This document shows, one piece after another, positions 1-7,080 of a DNA stretch of 14,875 bases. The translations under genes and the position numbers were made by a program. The notes beneath the pieces are model-generated. The model was not told the origin of the DNA. It did no database searches and worked only from the letters and a program-made list of their open reading frames with translations. Positions within the stretch are counted from its first letter, which is position 1. Every line of letters begins with the position of its first letter. The stretch lies in NCBI GenBank assembly GCA_021838585.1, contig JAKCDE010000026.1:1-14875 (forward strand). Direction: 5' to 3'. The stretch comes from Nitrospirota bacterium. Lineage in GTDB: Bacteria; Nitrospirota_A; Leptospirillia; Leptospirillales; Leptospirillaceae.

Positions 1-111
1 GTGCCGATCAATTGGTCTTTTTTTGCGAAACATGGCGAATCTCCGGCACCGTTCGTTTCATGAATTCTCCAAATAGAGGGACGGTAAACGCGACGAGTCC
101 ATGGGAGGGAC

Positions 112-117
112 TATAAT
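112..117 (+). promoter_or_regulatory. possible -10 element upstream of the MFS gene
   Basis: A perfect TATAAT lies about 140 bases before the transporter start. I could not find a convincing -35 at 16-18 bases upstream (the bases there read CGCGAC or similar), so this is only a candidate. The rest of 1-255 holds no gene I can support. The ATG at 118 opens a 36-codon frame that ends at 228, but it directly abuts the -10 and has no ribosome binding site. Confidence 0.25.
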
Positions 118-199
118 ATGACGGATATCATCTCATGGATCCCTCTCCTCCCTCCCGTCTTGCGTCCGTCGGCTGATTCACGTATCGTGGATCCGTTTC

Positions 200-222
200 G
201 GTCCGGGGGAGGTCTCCGGACC
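200..222 (+). promoter_or_regulatory. leader hairpin upstream of the MFS gene
   Basis: GGTCCGG (200-206) and CCGGACC (216-222) form a perfect 7-bp stem. The 9-nt loop contains a GGGAGG purine run that looks like a Shine-Dalgarno sequence. No T-run follows, so it is not a terminator. The purine run is about 44 bases from the ATG at 256, too far to serve it directly. A regulatory role for this structure is inference only. Confidence 0.3.
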
Positions 223-255
223 CCCTGATCTCCTTCATCCCGAGTCCGATCGCCC

Positions 256-1596
256 ATGCACCCACCCGCCTCCGGCGGCCAGATCCTTCTGGCCAGCGTC
301 GTCGGAACCACTATCGAGTTCTTCGACTTCTACATCTTTGCCACCGCCGCGGTCCTGGTCTTTCCGGCGCTCTTCTTTCCCCCGGGAAACCCCTCCGCCG
401 CCTCCCTGCAGTCCCTGGCCACCTTCGCACTGGCCTTTTTGACCCGGCCCGTGGGAGCGGTCCTCTTCGGCCATTTCGGGGACAGGGTGGGACGGAAGGC
501 CACCCTGGTCGCCTCCCTTCTCACGATGGGGATCTCGACCATCCTGATCGGGATGCTTCCCACCTACGGACAGGTGGGGTTGATTGCCCCCCTGCTTCTC
601 GCCTTCTGCCGTCTGGGGCAGGGGATCGGGTTGGGCGGGGAATGGGGCGGGGCGATCCTCCTGGCCACCGAATACGCCCCCCGCGGGAAGAGAGCCTGGT
701 ATGGGATGTTTCCCCAGCTGGGAGCCCCCGCCGGCTTCATCCTCTCGACCGGCATCTTTCTCCTTCTCTCCCACTTCACGACGAAGGCCGAATTCGCGGC
801 CTGGGGATGGCGCCTTCCCTTTCTCCTGAGCGCCCTCCTCGTGATGGTCGGCCTCTGGATCCGGCTTCGGATCCTCGAAACCCCCGCCTTCCGCAAATCC
901 CTGGAGAAAGGGGAGCGGGTGCCGCTTCCCGTCCTCTCCGTCCTCCGACGACATCCCGTGGCCCTTCTCGTCGGGATCTTTTCCCTTCTTTCGACCTTCG
1001 TCCTCTTCTACCTGATGACGGTCTTTGCCCTGGGGTGGGGCACGACCCGGCTCGGCTACCCCCGCGAGAGCTTCCTGCTGATGCAGATGGCGGGCGTTCT
1101 CTGCTTCGCCCTCCTGATCCCCGCCTCGGCCCAGTATGCCGATAGAAGGAGCGCCCGGGAGGCGATGCTGATCGCCACCGTCCTGATCTTTCTCTTCGGC
1201 CTGGCCTTCGGCTCCCTGATGGTTCCCCACAATTCCGGCCTCATTCTCTTTTTCTTTTTGGCCGGTTTTTCCATCATCGGGATGACCTACGGTCCGGCCG
1301 GCACCATCCTGGCCGAACTCTTCGCGACCCCCGTGCGCTACACCGGGGCTTCGCTCGCCTTCAACCTGGCCGGGATCGTGGGGGCTTCGCCGGCTCCCTA
1401 CATCGCCACCAGGCTCGCCATGAGCCACGGCATTCATGCCGTCGGGCTCTATCTCTCCGCCACCGCCCTCATCACCTTCCTGGCTCTTCTGGCGGTGCGG
1501 CCCGCCCCGGGGGTCCTGTCGGAGGAGGAAGGGGAGGGGGAGGAGCGCCATGCCCTGGCCGTGGGCGAAGTCGGATCGCTCGATCTTCCGGAATGA
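256..1596 (+). CDS. MFS transporter, metabolite:H+ symporter (MHS) type
   Basis: A 446-residue integral membrane transporter, the usual length for a 12-helix major facilitator. It probably moves a small organic acid or zwitterion together with protons across the inner membrane; the substrate cannot be read from sequence. TM1 carries the family signature GTTIEFFDFYIF (residues 18-28), with E21 and D24 buried. The cytoplasmic loop after TM2 has the MFS motif GHFGDRVGRK (72-81). A second family motif, RLGQGIGLGGEWGG, spans 119-132. The central loop contains ETPAF (208-212). The C-terminal tail (about residues 420-446) is acidic and soluble. An in-frame stop at 226-228 leaves ATG 256 as the first usual start, with about 15 residues before TM1 as is common in this group. 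No clear Shine-Dalgarno precedes it. It stands alone and is followed by a strong terminator, so it is probably monocistronic. Confidence 0.9.
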   Translation: MHPPASGGQILLASVVGTTIEFFDFYIFATAAVLVFPALFFPPGNPSAASLQSLATFALAFLTRPVGAVLFGHFGDRVGRKATLVASLLTMGISTILIGMLPTYGQVGLIAPLLLAFCRLGQGIGLGGEWGGAILLATEYAPRGKRAWYGMFPQLGAPAGFILSTGIFLLLSHFTTKAEFAAWGWRLPFLLSALLVMVGLWIRLRILETPAFRKSLEKGERVPLPVLSVLRRHPVALLVGIFSLLSTFVLFYLMTVFALGWGTTRLGYPRESFLLMQMAGVLCFALLIPASAQYADRRSAREAMLIATVLIFLFGLAFGSLMVPHNSGLILFFFLAGFSIIGMTYGPAGTILAELFATPVRYTGASLAFNLAGIVGASPAPYIATRLAMSHGIHAVGLYLSATALITFLALLAVRPAPGVLSEEEGEGEERHALAVGEVGSLDLPE

Positions 1597-1644
1597 GGAG
1601 GGTGGACAGGATTCTGAAAGGGGTGCCAGAAGAAGGGACGGTTC

Positions 1645-1669
1645 GGCCGGAGCCCCTCCGGGTTTTTCT
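1645..1669 (+). terminator. intrinsic terminator of the MFS gene
   Basis: CCGGAG (1647-1652) and CTCCGG (1656-1661) form a 6-bp GC-rich stem with a CCC loop. TTTTTCTC follows from 1663. The element begins about 50 bases after the transporter stop codon and points the right way. The remaining gene-free stretch (1671-1846) holds a second perfect hairpin (CCGGGG 1690-1695 with CCCCGG 1704-1709) without a T-run, and no supportable ORF. Confidence 0.75.
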
Positions 1670-1846
1670 CTCGTAAGCGACGAAGGATCCCGGGGAGGGG
1701 AGCCCCCGGTCCGGGTTGCGAAGGATCGGACCCCCTTCGAAGCGTTCCTCTTTGAAAGACACTCAAAACCGGCCAACAGGCCGAACGATCGCCGACGAAA
1801 ATCCCAAAAAAACCAGGAGAGAAGACGGCCTCATGAAAGGAAAGTC

Positions 1847-1874
1847 TTGACCTGATAAAATCTTACATTAAAGT
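1847..1874 (+). promoter_or_regulatory. promoter of the vapBC-type module
   Basis: TTGACC (1847-1852) is followed after 16 bases by TAAAGT (1869-1874), placing the likely start of transcription near 1881. It lies about 45 bases before the antitoxin ATG. The -10 overlaps an inverted repeat, which fits autorepression by the antitoxin-toxin complex. Confidence 0.5.
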
Positions 1875-1902
1875 AAGGAAATTAAAATATTGTAGGAATA
1901 TT
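1862..1902 (+). promoter_or_regulatory. paired inverted repeats, candidate VapBC operator
   Basis: Two dyads lie between the -10 and the ribosome binding site. CTTAC (1862-1866) and GTAAG (1873-1877) are separated by 6 bases and straddle the -10. Two copies of the self-complementary hexamer AATATT (1886-1891 and 1897-1902) are separated by GTAGG. AbrB-type antitoxins commonly bind such symmetrical AT-rich sites in their own promoters, so conditional autoregulation is a reasonable inference. Confidence 0.45.
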
Positions 1903-1918
1903 GGGGGAGGAGAGAACG

Positions 1919-2155
1919 ATGGCGACCGCGGTCGTGACGAGCAAGGGGCAGATCACCATTCCTGTGGAAATACGAAAGAGAATTCACCTCGAAGCGGGCG
2001 ATCGGGTGGAGTTCGTGGAAAATGAAGAGGGGCAGATCCTCCTCCTTCCCGCCACGACCGATATCAGCCGCCTGAAAGGGGCTGTCGGAAAACCTTCGAA
2101 GGGTTTGTCCCTTGAGGAGATGAATCGGGCCATCCGGCGACGGGGTTCCCGATGA
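1919..2155 (+). CDS. vapB: AbrB/MazE-type antitoxin (VapB-like)
   Basis: A 78-residue swapped-hairpin AbrB-fold antitoxin. The fold's hallmark is visible at the N-terminus as SKGQITIPVEIRKRI (residues 8-22), followed by the GDRVEF strand. This half would bind DNA. The C-terminal half (LKGAVGKPSKGLSLEEMNRAIRRR) is the stretch that in this family wraps around and inhibits the PIN toxin. I chose ATG 1919 because GGGGGAGGAG (1903-1912) sits ideally 6 bases upstream. A TTG at 1901 would extend the frame but would place that ribosome binding site inside the gene. The stop overlaps the toxin start by 4 bases (ATGA), indicating translational coupling. It is the first gene of a two-gene toxin-antitoxin operon. 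Confidence 0.9.
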   Translation: MATAVVTSKGQITIPVEIRKRIHLEAGDRVEFVENEEGQILLLPATTDISRLKGAVGKPSKGLSLEEMNRAIRRRGSR

Positions 2156-2604
2156 CGGGAATCGACACCAATGGCCTGGTTCGCTCCATCACCCAGGACG
2201 ATCCGCTCCAGTGGGCTCTGGCCACGACGCTATTCGAAAAGGATTTTTCTTCCGAAAGTCAGGGATTTGTGACGCTGGTCTCCCTTTGCGAACTGGTCTG
2301 GGTTCTGGAGGAATGCTACGACACAGGAAAGAAGGAGGTCGGCGACATTCTGAAGAATGTCCTGACCTCCCGTTCCCTCCGGGTGGAACGGGAAGATCTG
2401 GCCTGGAAGGCGGTTCGCCGGTACGGAAAGGAAGGGGCGGACTTCAGCGATTTCCTGATTGCGGAAATATCCAGGGAGGCAGGATGCAAGAGCGTGCTGA
2501 CCTTCGACAAAAAAGCAGCAAAAAGCCAGGCCATGGTTCTTCTCTCCGGCCATCCCCCTGTTCCATCTCTCGACTCCGCGGGACAAGAGGTCGTTGATTC
2601 CTGA
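2152..2604 (+). CDS. vapC: PIN-domain ribonuclease toxin (VapC-like)
   Basis: A 150-residue PIN-fold protein, a typical size for VapC toxins, which are Mg-dependent endoribonucleases that cut tRNA or rRNA and stop translation. The acidic metal-binding set is intact: D5 in GIDTNGLVR, E47 in SLCELVWVLEE, D97 and D100 in ADFSDFLIA, and D119 in LTFDKKA. The SDFLIA and LTFDKKA motifs are characteristic of this PIN subgroup. The start overlaps the antitoxin stop (ATGA), so the toxin is made only after antitoxin translation. All catalytic residues are present, so it is probably functional. The RNA target cannot be read from sequence. The last 15 or so residues extend slightly past the fold and are hydrophilic. 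Nothing recognisable lies in the 127 bases between this gene and the convergent PIN gene. Confidence 0.9.
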   Translation: MTGIDTNGLVRSITQDDPLQWALATTLFEKDFSSESQGFVTLVSLCELVWVLEECYDTGKKEVGDILKNVLTSRSLRVEREDLAWKAVRRYGKEGADFSDFLIAEISREAGCKSVLTFDKKAAKSQAMVLLSGHPPVPSLDSAGQEVVDS

Positions 2605-2731
2605 ATGGATGCGAATTCAAGGGGCTTCGGAAAACACGTGGCAGGAGGCCCGGGTTTTCAAAGGCGAAGGCCGGAGAGAGGTTGACCCGGATACAGGGAT
2701 CGCTCGAAACAGGGGGCGTTCAATTCCCGAA

Positions 2732-3169
2732 TCAGTCCGGGAATCCGCCATGGCGCTCCCAGAAAGCCGCAGGACTCACGATCGGATATCGGTCCGAAAG
2801 TGCCAGAAGATCTTTGTTCCCCGTGACAAGGTAATGCGCCCCGGCGGTTCCGACGGCCTCAATCAACGTGCCGAGGACCGGCTGGTCGAGGTTGTCGCGC
2901 AATTCGGGATCGTTCCCTTCTGCTGGCTGGACGATTTCGGACTTGAACGCGAGGATGTCGACCAGTTCGTCGATTTCAGAATCCTTCAACCCGTGGCGGT
3001 GGACAAGGCGGGGAAGGACTCGCCGCAATTCTTCAAGAAGAGCCTCCGAGAGAACCACCTCTATTTCTCCCCGGCTCCAGGCGGCAAGAATCCTGCCGGG
3101 TATGCTTGAAGGATAGGCGATGCCGGAGAGGAGACCATTCGTATCGAGAACGATCCGAAGAGCGGCCAC
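2732..3169 (-). CDS. PIN-domain toxin of a second toxin-antitoxin pair (COG1569-like)
   Basis: A 145-residue PIN-fold protein from a different subgroup than the VapC at 2152-2604. It begins RIVLDTNGLLSGI and has YLVTGNKDLLAL near the end, the layout of the 'putative toxin component, PIN family' proteins. Acidic residues at expected places are D9, E46/E47, D92/D95 and D120. The central metal-site segment reads RDNLDQPVL, where relatives usually have a DPDD-like run, so active-site geometry may differ somewhat. The start is GTG at 3169, 6 bases after the stop of the Phd-type antitoxin gene, with only a weak purine run upstream, so translation probably depends on coupling. It is convergent with vapC. 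Function as an RNase toxin is inferred from family. Confidence 0.8.
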   Translation of the reverse strand: MAALRIVLDTNGLLSGIAYPSSIPGRILAAWSRGEIEVVLSEALLEELRRVLPRLVHRHGLKDSEIDELVDILAFKSEIVQPAEGNDPELRDNLDQPVLGTLIEAVGTAGAHYLVTGNKDLLALSDRYPIVSPAAFWERHGGFPD

Positions 3170-3175
3170 GCTTTG

Positions 3176-3469
3176 TCAGTTCTTTTTCTTGGGGATCCGG
3201 GACGAATGTCTCTCTGAGGAAACAACCTGATCGATTTCATCCATGCCGGAGGACTCCGGGATTCCCGAATAGCCTGACTCGATTCGTTTGCAGAGGGCCT
3301 CGAACCGGGATTCCATCTTGCGGATGCGCGCAAAAAGTCCAACATCGACAAGAGCAGCGACCGGCTTTCCATCCTTGCTGATCAGGATTGAGTCATGGCG
3401 ATATTGAACCTGGTTCAGCATTTCCCCGAGATTCTTTCGAAAATGGACCGCATTGGTTTCTATGACCAT
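3176..3469 (-). CDS. Phd/YefM-family antitoxin
   Basis: A 97-residue protein with the Phd/YefM N-terminal DNA-binding fold: FRKNLGEMLNQVQ (residues 10-22), then DSILISKDGKPVAALVDVGLF (26-46). Family members bind their own promoter with the N-terminal half and neutralise the toxin with a flexible C-terminus. Here residues 60-97 are charged and low in hydrophobic content, ending IPKKKN, which fits such a tail. A textbook AGGAGG (complement of 3475-3480) lies 5 bases before the ATG. The PIN toxin gene follows 6 bases after the stop. Pairing of a Phd-type antitoxin with a PIN toxin is known but less common than pairing with Doc or RelE. The antitoxin role is well supported by fold and position, not by direct evidence. 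Confidence 0.85.
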   Translation of the reverse strand: MVIETNAVHFRKNLGEMLNQVQYRHDSILISKDGKPVAALVDVGLFARIRKMESRFEALCKRIESGYSGIPESSGMDEIDQVVSSERHSSRIPKKKN

Positions 3470-3497
3470 TGGAACCTCCTAAATGGATAGGATCATC

Positions 3498-3511
3498 ATG
3501 ATTGGTATCAT
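3498..3511 (-). promoter_or_regulatory. candidate operator of the Phd-PIN module
   Basis: ATGAT (3498-3502) and ATCAT (3507-3511) form a perfect 5-bp inverted repeat around TGGT, about 30 bases before the antitoxin start. An overlapping palindrome, ATCATGAT, begins at 3495. Its location in the likely promoter suggests autorepression. I could not fix -35 and -10 hexamers with confidence. The rest of 3512-3671 shows no gene. Confidence 0.4.
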
Positions 3512-3671
3512 TCAGCAATTCAATCTTTCCACCTTTTGGCCCTGCATCGGCGCGCCTCCTATCGGGGATCATACGGGAGAAGGGGCCGGTGGCGAGTCAC
3601 GCCCTTTCCGTGCCGCGGGTGGCTCCCTCGACATTCCGGGAAGATGAGGACGTTCTTTTTTTCAGGGTCGT

Positions 3672-4349
3672 TCAGGGTTTCGAGACGAAAGGATTGCCGG
3701 CAAGGTAGAATCGGAGCGGCCGCTCGGTCCACTCTTCGGCGTACCCCACCCCGATCCGGGGTCGGGCCACCACCTCTCCTGCCGCAAAGGACGGGTCCTC
3801 CGCGATGAAGAAGCGCGATCCGACCAGATCGTGGCCGTTCAGGGAGCGGTCGATGGCCATCGATCGGCAGAGGAGTCCCGGTCCCCGGGTCTTCCCGGGA
3901 AGATTTCTGAGGGGCTCGAGCGCCCGGATCAGCACCGCGCAGGCGCGGCCTTCCCCTTCGGTCACAACATTCATGCAGAAATACATCCCGTAGATCATGT
4001 AGACATAGGCGTGGCCCGGAGGTCCGAACATCACCCGGGTCCGGGGCGTGAGCCCCCGGGCCGAATGACAGGCCTTGTCCTCGGGTCCGAGATAGGCCTC
4101 GACCTCCACGATCCGTCCCGCCCGGATCTCGCCCCCCAGCACATGGACCAGCTGTTTGCCAAGAAGATCCCGCGCGACCCTCTCCGTCTCCCGGTCGTAG
4201 AAGGCGCGGGGAAGGGGAGAAAGCTCCTCCCCTCCCGCCGATGCCAAGATTGAGGCCAGCGGGACGGGTGATGCCTCCGGGACTGATTGACTTCTTCCGG
4301 GACTCTTTCCGTCGATATCGAACGTTGCCGAATCCGGTTCAATTCTCAT
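3672..4349 (-). CDS. mpg: 3-methyladenine DNA glycosylase (AAG/MPG family)
   Basis: A base-excision repair enzyme that removes alkylated purines by cutting the N-glycosidic bond. The alkyladenine glycosylase core is unmistakable. VEVEAYLGPEDKACHS (residues 81-96) contains the catalytic water-activating glutamate E84. RVMFGPPGHAYVYMIYGMYFCMN (105-127) carries the intercalating and pocket tyrosines. RALEPL (142-147) and KTRGPGLLCRSMAID (153-167) follow. With the ATG at 4349 the protein is 225 residues, a little longer than bacterial relatives (about 190-210), because about 44 poorly conserved residues precede LPRAFYDRET. The frame stays open to 4439, inside the phosphoketolase gene, but ATG 4349 lies 10 bases after that gene's stop. 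It has no good Shine-Dalgarno, so translation by coupling is likely. A start further in, such as a TTG about 35 codons later, is possible. It is transcribed with the phosphoketolase gene. Confidence 0.9.
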   Translation of the reverse strand: MRIEPDSATFDIDGKSPGRSQSVPEASPVPLASILASAGGEELSPLPRAFYDRETERVARDLLGKQLVHVLGGEIRAGRIVEVEAYLGPEDKACHSARGLTPRTRVMFGPPGHAYVYMIYGMYFCMNVVTEGEGRACAVLIRALEPLRNLPGKTRGPGLLCRSMAIDRSLNGHDLVGSRFFIAEDPSFAAGEVVARPRIGVGYAEEWTERPLRFYLAGNPFVSKP

Positions 4350-4359
4350 GGCGCCAAGA

Positions 4360-6747
4360 TCAGCCTTTTTTGGTGTCCTTGCCGAAGGGCCAGCGGAAGG
4401 CCTCGATCTCCGGATGGTCGATGCCGTTTTCCTTGGCATAGTCCAGATGGCGGACGATCTCCCCCTTGAGCCATTCCTTGACGTGGCTTCCCCGGTTTCT
4501 GAGGCGGGGGACCCGGTCGATCACGTCGATGGCCAGGGAGAAGCGGTCGATCTGGTTGTTGATCGCCAGCTGCAGGGGGGTGTTGATGGAGCCCTGCTCC
4601 TTGTAGCCCCGGACGTGAAGGTTCGCATGGTTGGTGCGTCGGTAGGCCAGCTTGTGGATCAGCCAGGGATAGCCGTGGAAGTTGAAGATGATCGGCCGGT
4701 CCTGGGTGAAGAGCGAATCGAAGTCGCGGTCGGAAAGGCCATGGGGATGCTCCGACTGGGGAACAAGACGAAAGAGGTCGACCACGTTCACGAAGCGGAT
4801 CCTGAGATCCGGGAAGAGCTCCCGGAGAAGGGCCGTGGCGGCCAGGGCTTCGATGGTCACAATGTCTCCCGCCGAGGCCATCACCACGTCGGGCTCCTCC
4901 CCCACGTCGTTCGAGGCCCATTCCCAGAGACCGATCCCCTGGGTGCAGTGGCGGATCGCCTCCTCCATGGTCAGGAACTGGAGATGGGGCTGCTTGTCGG
5001 CGACGATCACGTTGACATAGTCGGTGCTCCGGAGGCAGTGGTCCGCCACGCTCAGGAGGCAGTTTGCGTCCGGCGGGAGATAGATCCGGACCACCTTCGG
5101 GCTTTTGTTGGTGATGACGTCCAGGAATCCCGGGTCCTGGTGGGTGAACCCGTTGTGGTCCTGGCGCCAGACGGTCGAGCTGAGGAGAATGTTCAGAGAG
5201 GAGACCGGAGCTCGCCAGGAGATCTCCCAACGGGCCTTCTCGAGCCACTTGGCGTGCTGGTTCACCATGGAGTCGATGATGTGGGCGAAGGCCTCGTAGG
5301 TGTTGATGAGGCCGTGGCGGCCGGTGAGAAGGTAGCCCTCGAGCCATCCCTCCAGCGTGTGCTCGCTCAGCATCTCCATGACGTGGCCATCCGGAGAGAG
5401 GAAGCCTCCGTCGGCATCGACCGGGAGCCGCTCCCCCATCCAGGCCTTTCCGGAGACTTCGTAGAGCGCCTGGAGTCGGTTCGAGGCGGTCTCGTCCGGA
5501 CCGAAGACCCGGAAGTTGGAGGGATTGTCCCGCATGACGTCCCGGAGGAACTGGCCCAGGATGAAGGTGTTCTGGTCCTCCCGGACGCCGGGATCGGGAA
5601 CGGAGGCCGCATAGCTCCGGAAGTCGGGAAGGCGAAGGGGAATCCGCAGGAGGCCGCCGTTGGCGTGGGGGTTGGCGCTCATGCGCCGGGCGCCCTGGGG
5701 GGCCAGCGCCTTGAGCTCCGGGCGAAGGGCCCCTTTTCCGTCGAAGAGGGTCTCCGGCCGATAGCTTCTGAGCCAGTTCTCGAGGATCTTCAGATGGGCC
5801 GGGTTGGTCGTGACATCGAGCACCGGCACCTGGTGGGCCCGCCAGAATCCCTCGATATGGTGTCCGTCCACCTCCTTGGGCGCGGTCCAGCCTTTGGGCG
5901 TCCGAAGGATGATCATGGGCCAGCGGCCCCTCTCGGCCACCCCCGCCTCCCGGGAGCGCTTCTGGATCCCCCGGATCTCGGAAAGGCAGCGCTCCATTGT
6001 CCGCGCCATGAGCCGGTGCATGGACAGGGGATCGTCGCCCGAAACGAGATGGGGAGTATATCCATATCCTTCGAAGAGCTTTTTGATCTCCTCTTCCGAG
6101 ATCCGGGAGAGAACCGTCGGATTCGCGATCTTGTAGCCGTTCAGATGGAGGATGGGAAGGACCGCTCCGTCCCGGATCGGATTCAAAAACTTGTTCGAGT
6201 GCCAGGAGGTGGCCATGGGGCCGGTTTCGGCTTCGCCGTCTCCCACCACGGCCACGACCAGAAGGTCCGGATTGTCGAAGGCCGCCCCGTAGGCGTGGGA
6301 GAGGCTGTACCCCAACTCCCCCCCCTCGTTGATCGAACCGGGGGTTTCCGGGGTGCAGTGGCTCCCGACCCCGCCCGGATGGGAGAAGAGGCGGAAGAAG
6401 GTCCTGAGCCCCTCTTCGTCCTGACTCCGGTCCGGATAGACCTCCGAATAGGTTCCCTCGAGATAGGCGTTGGAAAGGGAGGCCGGGGCGCCGTGGCCCG
6501 GTCCGCTGACATAGAGAACGTTCAGGTCGTGGCGCCGGATCAGGCGGTTGGCGTGGACCCAGACAAAGTTCTGTCCGGGGTCGGAGCCCCAGTGGCCCAG
6601 GAGGCGGGGCTTGATGTGCTCGGCTTCAAGCGGCTTTCTGAGAAGGGGATTGTCCCGGAGGTAGAGCATTCCGAGAGAGAGATAGTTGGCGGCGCTCCAG
6701 TAGGAATTGAGAGAGGCGAGCTCTGCGTCTTCGGGATCTTTGGCCAT
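4360..6747 (-). CDS. xfp: xylulose-5-phosphate/fructose-6-phosphate phosphoketolase
   Basis: A 795-residue thiamine-diphosphate enzyme that splits xylulose 5-phosphate (and often fructose 6-phosphate) with phosphate. The products are acetyl phosphate and glyceraldehyde 3-phosphate or erythrose 4-phosphate. The length matches the family. Visible signatures are [12 protein letters not shown] with H52, SGPGHGAP with H85, and SHPGGVGSH followed by [18 protein letters not shown] (122-149). The ThDP motif runs from GDGEAETGP (169-177) to N203 in [10 protein letters not shown]485 in NTYEAF and [10 protein letters not shown] (531-540) complete the set. I chose ATG 6747 because AGGAGG lies 7 bases upstream and the conserved sequence begins soon after. 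An in-frame ATG at 6798 would add 17 unlikely residues. Whether it acts on F6P as well as X5P cannot be told from motifs. With glgA in the same window, it suggests sugar-phosphate flow towards acetyl phosphate or glycogen. Confidence 0.95.
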   Translation of the reverse strand: MAKDPEDAELASLNSYWSAANYLSLGMLYLRDNPLLRKPLEAEHIKPRLLGHWGSDPGQNFVWVHANRLIRRHDLNVLYVSGPGHGAPASLSNAYLEGTYSEVYPDRSQDEEGLRTFFRLFSHPGGVGSHCTPETPGSINEGGELGYSLSHAYGAAFDNPDLLVVAVVGDGEAETGPMATSWHSNKFLNPIRDGAVLPILHLNGYKIANPTVLSRISEEEIKKLFEGYGYTPHLVSGDDPLSMHRLMARTMERCLSEIRGIQKRSREAGVAERGRWPMIILRTPKGWTAPKEVDGHHIEGFWRAHQVPVLDVTTNPAHLKILENWLRSYRPETLFDGKGALRPELKALAPQGARRMSANPHANGGLLRIPLRLPDFRSYAASVPDPGVREDQNTFILGQFLRDVMRDNPSNFRVFGPDETASNRLQALYEVSGKAWMGERLPVDADGGFLSPDGHVMEMLSEHTLEGWLEGYLLTGRHGLINTYEAFAHIIDSMVNQHAKWLEKARWEISWRAPVSSLNILLSSTVWRQDHNGFTHQDPGFLDVITNKSPKVVRIYLPPDANCLLSVADHCLRSTDYVNVIVADKQPHLQFLTMEEAIRHCTQGIGLWEWASNDVGEEPDVVMASAGDIVTIEALAATALLRELFPDLRIRFVNVVDLFRLVPQSEHPHGLSDRDFDSLFTQDRPIIFNFHGYPWLIHKLAYRRTNHANLHVRGYKEQGSINTPLQLAINNQIDRFSLAIDVIDRVPRLRNRGSHVKEWLKGEIVRHLDYAKENGIDHPEIEAFRWPFGKDTKKG

Positions 6748-6921
6748 CGTGTGCCCTCCTGCAAGGGTTGTGGACAGGATTATCTCTCTTTTCACCATAC
6801 TCCATTTTGACCCTCGTTGAAATACGGGAGATGGGCCCCTGGGGGGAAGGGAACCCCTCCGGAGGAGCTTTCGAGTCTTATCCGAGATTCCTTGCCGACT
6901 TCCATGAAAAAATTCATTTTT

Positions 6922-6951
6922 ATAATATTTATTAATATTATAAATTGTTAA
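6922..6951 (-). promoter_or_regulatory. candidate promoter of the xfp-mpg operon
   Basis: On the - strand, TTAACA (complement of 6946-6951) is followed after 18 bases by TATTAT (complement of 6922-6927). Transcription would start near 6915, giving xfp a leader of roughly 170 bases. The -10 lies inside the 11-bp inverted repeat at 6919-6944. AT-rich surroundings make chance matches easy, so confidence is modest. Confidence 0.4.
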
Positions 6952-6970
6952 TTTTTAATGAGTTTTTTTG

Positions 6971-6999
6971 TTGAAAAAATTTTACAGTGTCAGTATAGT
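6971..6999 (+). promoter_or_regulatory. strong-looking + strand promoter in the AT-rich block
   Basis: TTGAAA (6971-6976), a 17-base spacer and TATAGT (6994-6999) make a near-consensus sigma-70 promoter. It would start transcription near 7006 and read towards the doubtful ORF at 7081 and, more distantly, the kinase operon. A T-run follows at about 7008-7013 with no preceding stem, so it is not a terminator. Confidence 0.5.
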
Positions 7000-7080
7000 G
7001 GCTCGTCTTTTTTATGATCTTAAAGATTAATTCATGATTTTATAATTAATAATAATTTTTAATCATTAAATTTTTAATAA

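Larger units (their letters stand above)
6890..7080. other. AT-rich intergenic block between xfp and the kinase operon
   Basis: About 190 bases of very AT-rich DNA (long runs of A and T, scattered G/C) sit in an otherwise GC-rich window. It contains a perfect 11-bp inverted repeat, 6919-6929 against 6934-6944 with a TATT spacer, and promoter-like hexamers on both strands. No real gene is visible: the short frames starting at 7014 and 7035 stop within a few codons. It may be a bidirectional control region bound by nucleoid proteins, or a trace of inserted DNA. Confidence 0.6.

Noticed and set aside
1..49. Possible terminator at the left edge: weak pairing GATC/GGTC followed by seven T at 18-24, and GTGCCG (1-6) with CGGCAC (44-49)
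   Set aside because: The first stem is only four pairs including a G-U, and the sequence to the left is missing, so it cannot be judged.
118..228. 36-codon frame upstream of the MFS gene in the same reading frame
   Set aside because: It starts directly against the TATAAT, has no ribosome binding site and shows no protein-like pattern.
1901..1918. TTG 1901 as the antitoxin start
   Set aside because: It would place the strong GGGGGAGGAG ribosome binding site inside the gene; ATG 1919 is ideally spaced from it.
3640..3665. T-run at about 3655-3662 as a terminator between TA module and mpg
   Set aside because: No adjacent stem on the + strand; on the - strand, downstream of mpg, it reads as A, not T.
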